Origin: Ruminococcus flavefaciens
GTDB lineage: Bacteria > Bacillota > Clostridia > Oscillospirales > Ruminococcaceae
Length of the DNA: 64,000 nucleotides
Assembly (NCBI GenBank): GCA_002310115.1
Contig: DBYI01000022.1
Location: 101,218 to 165,217, forward strand
Direction: 5' to 3'
The notes below the pieces were generated by a model that saw only the letters and a program-made list of their open reading frames with translations, did no database searches and had not been told where the DNA came from. This document shows, piece by piece, positions 1-8,002 of the stretch (position 1 is its first letter; the number at the start of each line of letters is the position of its first letter). The position numbers were made by a program, and so were the translations under genes.

Positions 1-951
1 TTCTGTATAGTCCTCGTTGTTTTCAAAAACATTGGGGAGAGTATCAATTCCCCACCATGCTTCATATACATTCGGGAATTCGATGAAACTGTACCAATCG
101 TAGTAGGGGCTTTCCTGTGACTGGTAAGCTCCAAGATCAGGATACCGTCCGTATTTGTTGAAGTAAACACTATCTGCACCGGTATGTGAGAAAACTCCGT
201 CAAGAATTATGGATATTCCGTAGTTTTCGGCAGCTTTACAGAGTTCCTCGAACTCCTCATTGGTACCAAGAAGAGGGTCCGCCTTCATATAGTTTGCTGT
301 ATTGTAGCGGTGATTTTCATGAGCTTCAAATATAGGGTTTAGGTAGATACAAGTAACACCGAGTCCTTTTAGGTAAGGGAGTTTGGACTTTATTCCCTCG
401 AAATCACCGCCGAAGTAGTCGTTGTTCCAAACGTGACCGTTTTCGTCAGGTTTGTATAGTGGGGTTCCACCCCAGTCATCGCGTAGGATTCGTCCCTCCG
501 GGATATTCTCTTTAGGCTTGCCGCTGTTGCAGAAGCGGTCAGGGAATATCTGATACATAACACCTCCCTTGAGAAAATCGGGGGTCTCGTAAGTGCTGTT
601 GTAGACTGTAAGCTGGAACATCTCGCCTGCGTCAAGTCCACCCTCGTGGATATTTATTCTCTTGATATAGTGGCGTGTACCACCCTCAGTATATGAGAAA
701 TAGTAGAAATGAACATCGGTATATCTTGCGTTGTACTCAGCCGAGTATGCAATGCAGTCCTCTTCCTCCTCTACTGAATTCATAGTGATAAAGCGCTCTT
801 TGAAGCCTGTTCGAAAGAGTACCAGCACAGGAGAATAATCTGGACGGACGTTCTTTGGTAGTCTTATGGTGAAGCGACAGGTTTCATACTGCCTGACAGC
901 ACCGAATATAGACTTATACATTGGATCCCAGGTGTCATATAAAGGTTTCAT
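1..951 (-). CDS. GH13 alpha-glucanase (neopullulanase/alpha-amylase-like), 3' end outside window
   Basis: Open from an ATG at 951 to the window edge (317 codons), so only the N-terminal half is seen. An N-terminal beta-rich domain of about 120 residues precedes the GH13 barrel. The barrel shows GGVMYQIFPDRFCNSG, GGDFEGIKSKLPYLKGLGV, YLNPIFEAHENHRYNTANY and conserved region I as DGVFSHTG. These are typical of maltodextrin/pullulan-cleaving enzymes that carry an N-terminal CBM34-like domain. The sequence has no signal peptide, so a cytoplasmic role on glycogen or imported maltodextrins is inferred. It lies 47 bp downstream of glgP on the same strand, so the two are probably co-transcribed. The catalytic Asp and Glu lie beyond the window and could not be checked. 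Confidence 0.9.
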   Translation of the reverse strand, partial: MKPLYDTWDPMYKSIFGAVRQYETCRFTIRLPKNVRPDYSPVLVLFRTGFKERFITMNSVEEEEDCIAYSAEYNARYTDVHFYYFSYTEGGTRHYIKRINIHEGGLDAGEMFQLTVYNSTYETPDFLKGGVMYQIFPDRFCNSGKPKENIPEGRILRDDWGGTPLYKPDENGHVWNNDYFGGDFEGIKSKLPYLKGLGVTCIYLNPIFEAHENHRYNTANYMKADPLLGTNEEFEELCKAAENYGISIILDGVFSHTGADSVYFNKYGRYPDLGAYQSQESPYYDWYSFIEFPNVYEAWWGIDTLPNVFENNEDYTE

Positions 952-998
952 TTAACACACTCCGTTTATCGGTATTTTTTAGGGTTGTACCTCTTTTT

Positions 999-3407
999 TT
1001 ATCTGAGGTGCCAGATATTTTCAGCATATTCTGTAACAGCACGGTCTGCGGAGAAAATACCAGCGCCTGCGATATTGTTTAGGGACATTTTAGCCCATTT
1101 GAGTTTGTCATTGTAGCACTGTGTTATATAGTGCTGAGCCTTTCTGTAGCTGTCGAAATCAGCAAGTACCATGTAAGGATCATTGTTTTTCAGCGAATTT
1201 GCTACATCATTGAATGTGCAGCCGTTTATACCATGATACATACGGTCGATAGCTTCACGTATGCGTGGATCATAGTTATAGCAGTCGTTGGGGTGGTAGC
1301 CCCTGTATCTCAGTTCGTTTACCTGAGGTGTGGTCATGCCAAAGATAACGATATTTTCGTCGCCGCAAGCTTCCTTTATCTCGATGTTAGCACCGTCGAG
1401 AGTTCCAATGGTAACAGCTCCGTTGAGCATGAGCTTCATATTGCCTGTACCCGAAGCCTCTGTTCCTGCAAGTGATATTTGTTCGGAAACGTCAGAGGCA
1501 GGCATAAGGTGCTCTGAGAGTGTTACACAGTAATTCTCGAGGAATACAACTGAAAGTTTTTCGCTTATTTTTGGATTGTGCTTTATTTCTTCTGATAAAG
1601 CCCATATCATTTTTATTATCTGTTTTGCAAGGTAGTATCCAGGAGCAGCCTTTGCAGCGAAGATGTATGTTTTGGGCGTGAAAGGAGCATCTGGATCGTT
1701 GAGTAGATAAGCGTAGTCTGTAAGGATATTCATGACGTTGAGATGCTGTCTCTTGTATTCGTGCAGACGCTTAACCTGTACGTCAAAAATGCTGTTGGGA
1801 TTTAGTTCTATTCCAGTTTCGGCCTTGACATACTTCGCAAAGGATTCCTTGTTTTCCTTCTTGACAGCCATAAGCTTCTTGAGCACTTCCTTATCGTCCT
1901 GGAATTTTCTGAGATTTTCCAGTTCTGCACCGTCTTTGATGAACTTAGGACCGATGGTGTCCGTAAGGAGTTTTGTAAGTGCAGGATTTGACTGATAAAG
2001 CCATCTTCTATATGCAATTCCGTTGGTTACGTTTTTGAACTTTTCAGGAGTATACTCGAATTCTTCATGGAACACAGACTGTTTGATTATCTCCGAATGG
2101 AGTTTGGATACACCGTTTACGCTGTGCGAAGCTGCAACGCAGAGAGTAGCCATGTGTATTTGATTGTCTTTGACAATAGACATACGAGAGGTCTTTGCGC
2201 AGTCGTCCCCGTTCCATTCGGCGAGAGACTGGCAGTAGCGGTTGTTTATCTCAATGATGATTGAGAAAATTCTTGGTATTATCTGCTTTACGAGATTGAC
2301 GTCCCATTTTTCGAGAGCTTCTGCCATTACTGTATGGTTGGTGTAAGCGAAAGTCCTTGTAACGATATCCCATGATTTTTCCCAACTGTAGCCGCAGTCG
2401 TCAAGAAGTATCCTCATGAGCTCAGGGATAGCAAGGGTCGGGTGAGTATCGTTAATGTGAATAGCAACCTTATCTGCGAGGTTCTCGAGAGTACCATATA
2501 CAGCCATATGGGCGCTTACAATATCGCCTATTGAAGCTGCACAGAGGAAGTATTGCTGACGCAGGCGAAGCCCCTTGCCCTCTAGGTGGTTGTCATTAGG
2601 ATAAAGCACCTTAGAAATAGCGTTCGCAACAGAGTTCTGAGCGAGGGCTGCTTCATAGTTTCCGCTGTTAAACATTTCCATGTTGAAGTTAGGCGCTTTT
2701 GCAGACCACAGGCGGAGTACGGAAACTCCTTCAGAACCATAGCCTGAAACATACAGGTCGTATGGAGTTGCAACGACCGTGTTGTAATTAACATGAGATA
2801 TATAGTGGTACTGATTGTCCCAGTATTCCTGAAGATCACCTTCAAAGTGGACATCTATTGATAGCTCTGGTTTCGGAACAAGCCATACAGAACCACCTGG
2901 AAGCCAGTTGTCAGGGAGTTCTGTTTGCCAGCCGTCCTCAAGTTTCTGCTGAAAAATGCCATACTCATAGCATATGGAGTAACCCATTGCAGGGAAAGCC
3001 ATAGTAGCGAGACCATCGAGGTAGCAGGCTGCAAGTCTGCCAAGGCCGCCGTTTCCCAGGCCTGCATCGGGCTCCATCTTGTATATTTTTTCAAGGTTTA
3101 TATCATAGGGCTTAAGCATTTCCTTTATGCCATCAGCAAGTTCAAGATTGTAAATGCTGGTTTTGAGAGAGCGTCCCATGAGAAACTCCATCGAAAGATA
3201 ATATATCTGTTTGCCGCCTACCGAGCTGGTATGATTTATGAAGCTTTGCCTCTTTGCACCAAGTATTTCGACTATCAGTGAGGAGAGAACATGGTAAACC
3301 TGTTTGTCTGAAGCTTCTTCGGGAGAAACGCTGTATAAAAGCTGGAGCTTTCTCGGAAACTCTTCTTTGATCTTATCCATCAGAGGATTTGCTTTTTTAG
3401 TAGCCAT
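999..3407 (-). CDS. glgP: Glycogen/maltodextrin phosphorylase
   Basis: The 802-residue length matches GT35 phosphorylases, which release glucose-1-phosphate from the non-reducing ends of alpha-1,4-glucans using pyridoxal phosphate. Visible motifs are NGGLGRLAACYLDGLATM near residue 120, HINDTHPTLAIPELMR, VKRLHEYKRQHLN, and the PLP-lysine motif GTGNMKLMLNGA followed by IGTLDGANIEI. The ATG at 3407 has a GGAG site about 9 bases upstream. A strong promoter lies at 3527-3555, leaving a leader of about 110 nt. A short perfect stem (GCCGT/ACGGC, around 3423-3435) sits just ahead of the ribosome binding site. The GH13 enzyme follows directly, making a glycogen-breakdown operon. Confidence 0.97.
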   Translation of the reverse strand: MATKKANPLMDKIKEEFPRKLQLLYSVSPEEASDKQVYHVLSSLIVEILGAKRQSFINHTSSVGGKQIYYLSMEFLMGRSLKTSIYNLELADGIKEMLKPYDINLEKIYKMEPDAGLGNGGLGRLAACYLDGLATMAFPAMGYSICYEYGIFQQKLEDGWQTELPDNWLPGGSVWLVPKPELSIDVHFEGDLQEYWDNQYHYISHVNYNTVVATPYDLYVSGYGSEGVSVLRLWSAKAPNFNMEMFNSGNYEAALAQNSVANAISKVLYPNDNHLEGKGLRLRQQYFLCAASIGDIVSAHMAVYGTLENLADKVAIHINDTHPTLAIPELMRILLDDCGYSWEKSWDIVTRTFAYTNHTVMAEALEKWDVNLVKQIIPRIFSIIIEINNRYCQSLAEWNGDDCAKTSRMSIVKDNQIHMATLCVAASHSVNGVSKLHSEIIKQSVFHEEFEYTPEKFKNVTNGIAYRRWLYQSNPALTKLLTDTIGPKFIKDGAELENLRKFQDDKEVLKKLMAVKKENKESFAKYVKAETGIELNPNSIFDVQVKRLHEYKRQHLNVMNILTDYAYLLNDPDAPFTPKTYIFAAKAAPGYYLAKQIIKMIWALSEEIKHNPKISEKLSVVFLENYCVTLSEHLMPASDVSEQISLAGTEASGTGNMKLMLNGAVTIGTLDGANIEIKEACGDENIVIFGMTTPQVNELRYRGYHPNDCYNYDPRIREAIDRMYHGINGCTFNDVANSLKNNDPYMVLADFDSYRKAQHYITQCYNDKLKWAKMSLNNIAGAGIFSADRAVTEYAENIWHLR

Positions 3408-3526
3408 AAATTATCTCCAATCTGCCGTTGGACGGCTTTATTACTGATCGTATAATAGTTTTTGGGTTATACTACCTGCTTTTGGAAAAACTGCGAAAAA
3501 ACGCTTTACGACCAGTATACACATTC

Positions 3527-3555
3527 ATTATACTATGAAAAAAACTATTTTTCAA
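3527..3555 (-). promoter_or_regulatory. Sigma-A-type promoter of glgP
   Basis: On the minus strand TTGAAA (3550-3555) and TATAAT (3527-3532) are separated by 17 bases. Predicted transcription starts near 3520. The 475-bp gap 3408-3882 holds this promoter and the divergent one at 3776; nothing else was recognised in it. Confidence 0.8.
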
Positions 3556-3775
3556 GTGCATTATTAAACAAATATTTGTCAACGAAATTTATATATTGCG
3601 GATAACGATAAAACAAATAGTTTAATAAGTGGATATATAGGAAATGCTGATTGTGCAATTTGTGCATACTAAGGCCAGTACTATATATGATATGCACATA
3701 CTGGAAGAAAAAACAGCCCCATGAACAGTTTGTATATATTTAAAAAATAAAACTTAGAATTATTCAAAAAAATAT

Positions 3776-3804
3776 TTGAAATTTGTATAAATATGTGATA
3801 TAAT
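3776..3804 (+). promoter_or_regulatory. Sigma-A-type promoter of the S26-like membrane protein
   Basis: TTGAAA (3776-3781), a 17-base spacer and TATAAT (3799-3804) preceded by TGTGA (extended -10). The leader is about 72 nt and ends in AGGTGA at 3871-3876. Confidence 0.8.
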
Positions 3805-3882
3805 GGTAACGTGGTCATAAAATATGACTGAAAAAGTGTAGAATTATAAAGACAACAAAAGAAAATGAAAAGGTGATGTAAA

Positions 3883-5121
3883 ATGGAAAAGGAAAAACGC
3901 TTCTCAATACTTAAATTTGTTATTATCGCGCTTAGCATAATTCTGATCGTATTATCGATTATTATCAATATTGCATTCTCTGGTGGAAAGACTCCAAAGC
4001 TGTTCGGAAGATACATTTATGTTGTCAAGGAGACTGATAACATGGGCGATAGCGTTACAGAGGGAGCTGCACTTCTTGCGGCAGACGCAAAGAACGAGAC
4101 TATATCAAAGGGTGATATAGTTCTTTGCTATCCTGCTGACTCTCCTGATACCCTTAAGGTGCTTAGTATCTTTGACATAGTTAGTGCTGAGGACGGTACT
4201 CAGAAATATGTTACTGCAGATGCAACAAAGGTTGGGAGTGAAGAGTCCATAACAAAGGATAAGATACTTGCAAAATGTACTGGTTACAATCAAAGCCTCG
4301 GGATAGGCTCATTCATAAGGTTTGCTTCAGGAATTAAGGGCATATTTGCACTTCTTGTGCTTCCATGTGTGCTTCTTGTGATATTCTTCATTGCAAAGAT
4401 AGCATCTTCAAAAGGTGAAGATGACGAGGACTTCGGATTTTATGAGTACGATGAGAAAGAAAAGGAGAGAGCGGTTTCCGAGAGCAGAAAAAATCTACAC
4501 GAAAAGAATGCTAATCCTCTTTTCGAACCATCACAGGAGATTCAGCCAAGCAATGAGCTTGAACGTAAGAAGATGTCTATAGCTGAGAACTTCAGTCAGA
4601 AGAAGGTAAATCCTGATTCGCCTTATCAGAAGGAAAAAGAGCGTACAATGCAGTTTAAGGCACAGCGCAGTGCCGAGAGCACATTTGCCGCAAAGAATGT
4701 AGGCGGTTCATCATCTACTGCGCCGACTGCTGATGCCTTGAGAGAAGAAATGCTCCGAAAGACAGCCGAGGCAGAGCGTGAGCGCACAGGTTCATTTAGT
4801 GTAAAGGCAGCAGCTACTGCTTCAACAGTAAATACAAATACAGCTCAGAGACCTGCGGTTTCAGAGCCGATAACTGATAATACAGGCATTCTTTCAAAGA
4901 GTCAGCTTGCTGAAATGTCAAGAAATGATGTTCCAAAGACAACTCCTCTTAGAAGCCAGTCTGCTCCTTCGACAGCTGCTCCTAAGCCAAAAAAGAGCAG
5001 CACACCTGATATTTCAGATATCATTGATAAGAGCGAACGTAATGAGAGAAAGAAATCTCCATCAAATATGTCCGTAGATGACCTCATCAAGATGATAGAG
5101 GAAGAAAAGAAAAAGCTGTAA
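3883..5121 (+). CDS. Membrane protein resembling S26 signal peptidase (SipW-like) without catalytic Ser
   Basis: 412 residues: an N-terminal membrane segment (about 10-32), an extracytoplasmic domain (about 35-140), a second membrane segment (about 150-172), then a long charged cytoplasmic tail rich in Ser, Lys and Glu. The order of elements after the first membrane segment (TPKLFGRYIYVVKETDNM, then KGDIVLCYP, then a second membrane helix) resembles SipW-type S26 peptidases. The position of the catalytic Ser in the usual SGSM motif reads TDNM here. If the relation is correct, this is a non-catalytic homologue with an added regulatory tail. The family assignment is an inference from layout, not a clear motif match. 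The gene is monocistronic, with its own promoter and terminator and an AGGTGA site 6 bases before the ATG. Confidence 0.6.
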   Translation: MEKEKRFSILKFVIIALSIILIVLSIIINIAFSGGKTPKLFGRYIYVVKETDNMGDSVTEGAALLAADAKNETISKGDIVLCYPADSPDTLKVLSIFDIVSAEDGTQKYVTADATKVGSEESITKDKILAKCTGYNQSLGIGSFIRFASGIKGIFALLVLPCVLLVIFFIAKIASSKGEDDEDFGFYEYDEKEKERAVSESRKNLHEKNANPLFEPSQEIQPSNELERKKMSIAENFSQKKVNPDSPYQKEKERTMQFKAQRSAESTFAAKNVGGSSSTAPTADALREEMLRKTAEAERERTGSFSVKAAATASTVNTNTAQRPAVSEPITDNTGILSKSQLAEMSRNDVPKTTPLRSQSAPSTAAPKPKKSSTPDISDIIDKSERNERKKSPSNMSVDDLIKMIEEEKKKL

Positions 5122-5131
5122 ATATAATGAC

Positions 5132-5168
5132 AAAACTCCTATGGTTTTTTTAGAACCATAGGAGTTTT
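5132..5168. terminator. Bidirectional intrinsic terminator
   Basis: A 15-bp perfect stem (5132-5146 with 5154-5168) begins with AAAA and ends with TTTT, so it can serve both the plus-strand gene ending at 5121 and the minus-strand mcrC ending at 5182. Confidence 0.9.
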
Positions 5169-5181
5169 TTAGCAAATAAGC

Positions 5182-5994
5182 TTATGCTTGAGATTTGATT
5201 TTATAAAGCTGTGCACATGAAACGTACTTTCCTGTAAAGGCTGTACCCTCATTCTTGTCAAAAAGCATTTTGCAGATACTTAGAATAGTACTGTATTTTT
5301 TAGTATTCCGTGTATTTATACACTTTCCGAACTCTGCTGTAATATTTAATGGTACAGCTACCTCATCGAAGTATGATAAAGCCTCTTTCAGCAGATGAGA
5401 GTTGTGCGAGTTCGTGGTCAGCTTGTTGAGGATAGCGGCAGCCGCTTTGATTATGCGGTTTTCAGCTCGGTCTGGAGTAAAAACGTCATGTCGCACGTAT
5501 ACGCGTTCACGATGGACAAGATTACGGCGGATATTCTCTGCAAACAATATTGTACCCTGTACGGAGGTAAGGTTGTCTTCGCGGCTTGCATATGCTGAAA
5601 GCACGCCACTTTTGATTATTTTCACTGTTTCGCCCGCAAAAATGGAGATGAAATACTCCATAAAGTTCATTTCTGGATCAAAATTTGATTGCTCAAAGTT
5701 ATACCCGCATCGTCTGCAAAATTCGGCGCAGAGTTCCTTTCTTGCATTTGTAGTGCCGCCTTTTGCTAAAGGTAATATCTCAACAAGAGTTCCGTCAGCA
5801 AAACAGGCAAAGCCACAGTAATCCCCTGCAAAAAACAATTTTTTCCCGTTTTTTCGACCGACATACACCGCATTTCTTCCGTCGGCTGCACAAACCTCGG
5901 TAAACTCGCCGAGCATTTTTGAAAGCTCGCCGTTTTCTGGAGAAAACTCAGCAATACTTTCATTGGCTGATACGCAAATATGTTTTGTGTACAT
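5182..5994 (-). CDS. mcrC: McrC-like restriction component, nuclease domain missing
   Basis: 270 residues. The N-terminal and middle parts match McrC: LVEILPLAK near residue 70, a central segment NFMEYFISIF, then QGTILFAENIRRN, and finally HDVFTPDRAENRIIKAA, the conserved stretch before the C-terminal half. In the family (usually about 350-430 residues) a PD-(D/E)XK nuclease domain follows. Here the frame stops soon afterwards, and only about 35 bp separate the stop from a bidirectional terminator, so the nuclease is lost rather than shifted to another frame. mcrB lies 14 bp upstream on the same strand. In McrBC systems McrC stimulates the McrB GTPase and supplies DNA cleavage. This copy could at best do the former unless a nuclease acts in trans. 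Confidence 0.8.
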   Translation of the reverse strand: MYTKHICVSANESIAEFSPENGELSKMLGEFTEVCAADGRNAVYVGRKNGKKLFFAGDYCGFACFADGTLVEILPLAKGGTTNARKELCAEFCRRCGYNFEQSNFDPEMNFMEYFISIFAGETVKIIKSGVLSAYASREDNLTSVQGTILFAENIRRNLVHRERVYVRHDVFTPDRAENRIIKAAAAILNKLTTNSHNSHLLKEALSYFDEVAVPLNITAEFGKCINTRNTKKYSTILSICKMLFDKNEGTAFTGKYVSCAQLYKIKSQA

Positions 5995-6008
5995 TATATT
6001 CTCCGTTC

Positions 6009-7763
6009 TTATGAAACGCTATAGATGTTTATGAAGTGCTCCTTATTCCAGTTTTTCGGGTTGCCTAGGCGATACAGTTTCTGTCCTGAATCAAAACGTT
6101 TGATATACTTAGGAGTAATGCATTCGATGAAGTAATTATCGTCGTTGAGCACAAGTTTTATCCTCTCGTAGTCGTCGAAGAAATACTCCTGGAGAAGAGG
6201 TATAATCTTCGTTGAAAAGACTGATCTTAGTTCGTCTAGAGTCTTTATACAGCCGCGGCTATTCATGAAATATGCATGACCTATGGCGTGTTCTCGGTCG
6301 TAGTAATACTCGATGCGTTCATTAAGTGCAGTAAGGAGCTTACAGAGGTCTACGCCACCGCAGTTCCCGAGAAGTGACGGTATAGGCATCATCTCAGTGA
6401 AGTCGAATCTTCTTCTCAAGGCTGTATCCAGCATGGCAATAGAACGGTCAGCGGTATTCATTGTTCCTAGTATATATAGGTTTGCAGGAACGGAGAACTC
6501 AGTCTGTGAATACGGTAGGATTATTGAAGTACCGCGTTTCGATTCCTCGATAAGAGTGATAAGTTCGCCAAAAATCCTTGAGATATTACCTCGGTTTATC
6601 TCATCAATGATAGTTACGAAGTTTATATTTGGGCTTTTTGCGGCCTTTTCACAAATTGCCTTGAAAATACCATTGTATGGACGATAAACGACTGTAGTTT
6701 CAGCGTGGGCGACATTTGTATCCTTGCCGTATTTGTCAACTACAACAGGACGTATGCCTTCGACAAACTCCTCATAACTTAGAGACTGATGAAATGTCGT
6801 GAATTTTATCTGTCCTGTAGCGGCGTACTGGTCGTAACGCGCCCTTATGGCACCATATGTTTCTCCGTCTGCGATTTTTTTGCCTTCGACAAGTTCAACG
6901 GCATACTTTACCACATTATACGTCTTACCTGTTCCTGGAGGTCCATAAAGTATCTGATTAAGGGGAGCTTTTTTCTCCTCCTCTTCTTCTTCTTCGATTT
7001 GAATTTCGGACATAGTCTTGGCGTACTGAGAGTTGACAAGATCCCACGACATAATATCAAAGGCTCTCAAGTTCTTGAATTTGAAATTTTCATTACGGAA
7101 ATCAAGTATCTTATGACAGTTTATGATATACTGCGTTATATCTCCCACAGTTTTGAGCTCGATACCTAGGGCATCATAGACCATAGAATCAGCGGCTCTT
7201 TCGCCGAGAATAGGGAATGAAAAGGGTTTCAGACAGTGAAGTATTCTCGACATGACAAATACGGGTAGTCCGGAATCCCTCAACTGAGAATTTATCATTT
7301 TCTGAGCCGTGACAAGAATCTTATTATCGTTTTCAAGTCCAGAAAGGTTAATACACATTTTGAAAAAGAATTGTATAGCTTCATCTTTTTCGGCAATTAA
7401 AGACTCCTTGAAAGAAAACGGAGCTGTAAGGAACTCCATTTCCTGCTTTTCGATGATATGACTGAACAACATTCGCGAGCCTCTGTTCCAAATTTTTTCG
7501 AGGCTCAGCTCAAGCTCGCGCTTGTCATTGTGCAGAAGATGACTTTTCTGAATACGCAGATTCAGCTCACTCCTGTCATTTGTCCACAAACCCAACGACA
7601 GGTAATAAAGAAGTTCAAGATCGTGGTAATCAATTATGGTAGTCTTTCTCAATTTTTCATAGCATACAAGCGCTTCACGAACAGATCGGTAAGTTCCGTC
7701 AAATTCCTCAGGCTGGATTTCGTTTTTATGTTTAAGTTTTTCAATAATGTTTGATTTATCCAT
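6009..7763 (-). CDS. mcrB: McrB-like AAA+ GTPase subunit of a modification-dependent restriction system
   Basis: 584 residues. The N-terminal about 255 residues are an unrecognised domain, presumably target recognition, joined by an acidic run of Glu residues to an AAA+ module. The module has Walker A GPPGTGKT (about 274-281), the McrB hallmark DEINRG (about 387-392) and MNTADRSIAMLDTALRRRF (about 435-453). These are diagnostic of McrB, which forms GTP-driven rings that translocate DNA with McrC. A consensus-like promoter lies at 7800-7828. The gene has an AAAGG site and is followed by mcrC. The N-terminal domain is not the E. coli McrB DNA-binding type as far as can be read, so its target modification is unknown. 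Confidence 0.92.
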   Translation of the reverse strand: MDKSNIIEKLKHKNEIQPEEFDGTYRSVREALVCYEKLRKTTIIDYHDLELLYYLSLGLWTNDRSELNLRIQKSHLLHNDKRELELSLEKIWNRGSRMLFSHIIEKQEMEFLTAPFSFKESLIAEKDEAIQFFFKMCINLSGLENDNKILVTAQKMINSQLRDSGLPVFVMSRILHCLKPFSFPILGERAADSMVYDALGIELKTVGDITQYIINCHKILDFRNENFKFKNLRAFDIMSWDLVNSQYAKTMSEIQIEEEEEEEKKAPLNQILYGPPGTGKTYNVVKYAVELVEGKKIADGETYGAIRARYDQYAATGQIKFTTFHQSLSYEEFVEGIRPVVVDKYGKDTNVAHAETTVVYRPYNGIFKAICEKAAKSPNINFVTIIDEINRGNISRIFGELITLIEESKRGTSIILPYSQTEFSVPANLYILGTMNTADRSIAMLDTALRRRFDFTEMMPIPSLLGNCGGVDLCKLLTALNERIEYYYDREHAIGHAYFMNSRGCIKTLDELRSVFSTKIIPLLQEYFFDDYERIKLVLNDDNYFIECITPKYIKRFDSGQKLYRLGNPKNWNKEHFINIYSVS

Positions 7764-7799
7764 ATTTTATGCCAACCTTTCCGATAATATCCTACATTA

Positions 7800-7828
7800 A
7801 TTGTATCATACCAACAAACTAAAGTCAA
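7800..7828 (-). promoter_or_regulatory. Promoter of mcrBC
   Basis: TTGACT (7823-7828), 17-base spacer, TACAAT (7800-7805), read on the minus strand. An ATGA directly before the -10 gives an extended -10. Confidence 0.8.
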
Positions 7829-7928
7829 TTGGATTCAAAATTTTTACACATCATTCACAAAGAAATGCGATTTTTATTGCTGAATTAATTTTTTTAGCGA
7901 AAAAAGCATTCTGCAGCTGAATAAAAGA

Positions 7929-7960
7929 AGAACAGGCATAAATCACTTTATGCCTGTTCT
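7929..7960 (-). terminator. Intrinsic terminator after the GDSL hydrolase
   Basis: A 14-bp perfect stem (7929-7942 with 7947-7960) around a TCAC loop is followed on the minus strand by TCTTTTAT. It lies 42 bp after the stop of the gene at 8003. A T-rich run on the other side would also allow termination from the plus strand. Confidence 0.85.
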
Positions 7961-8002
7961 GATTTTTTATTTTGATTTTCAAATGAAGCTGTACTAAAAT
8001 GC

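Noticed and set aside
5395..5821. Overlapping plus-strand frames inside mcrC
   Set aside because: Antisense shadows without ribosome binding sites; the minus-strand product has clear McrC motifs.
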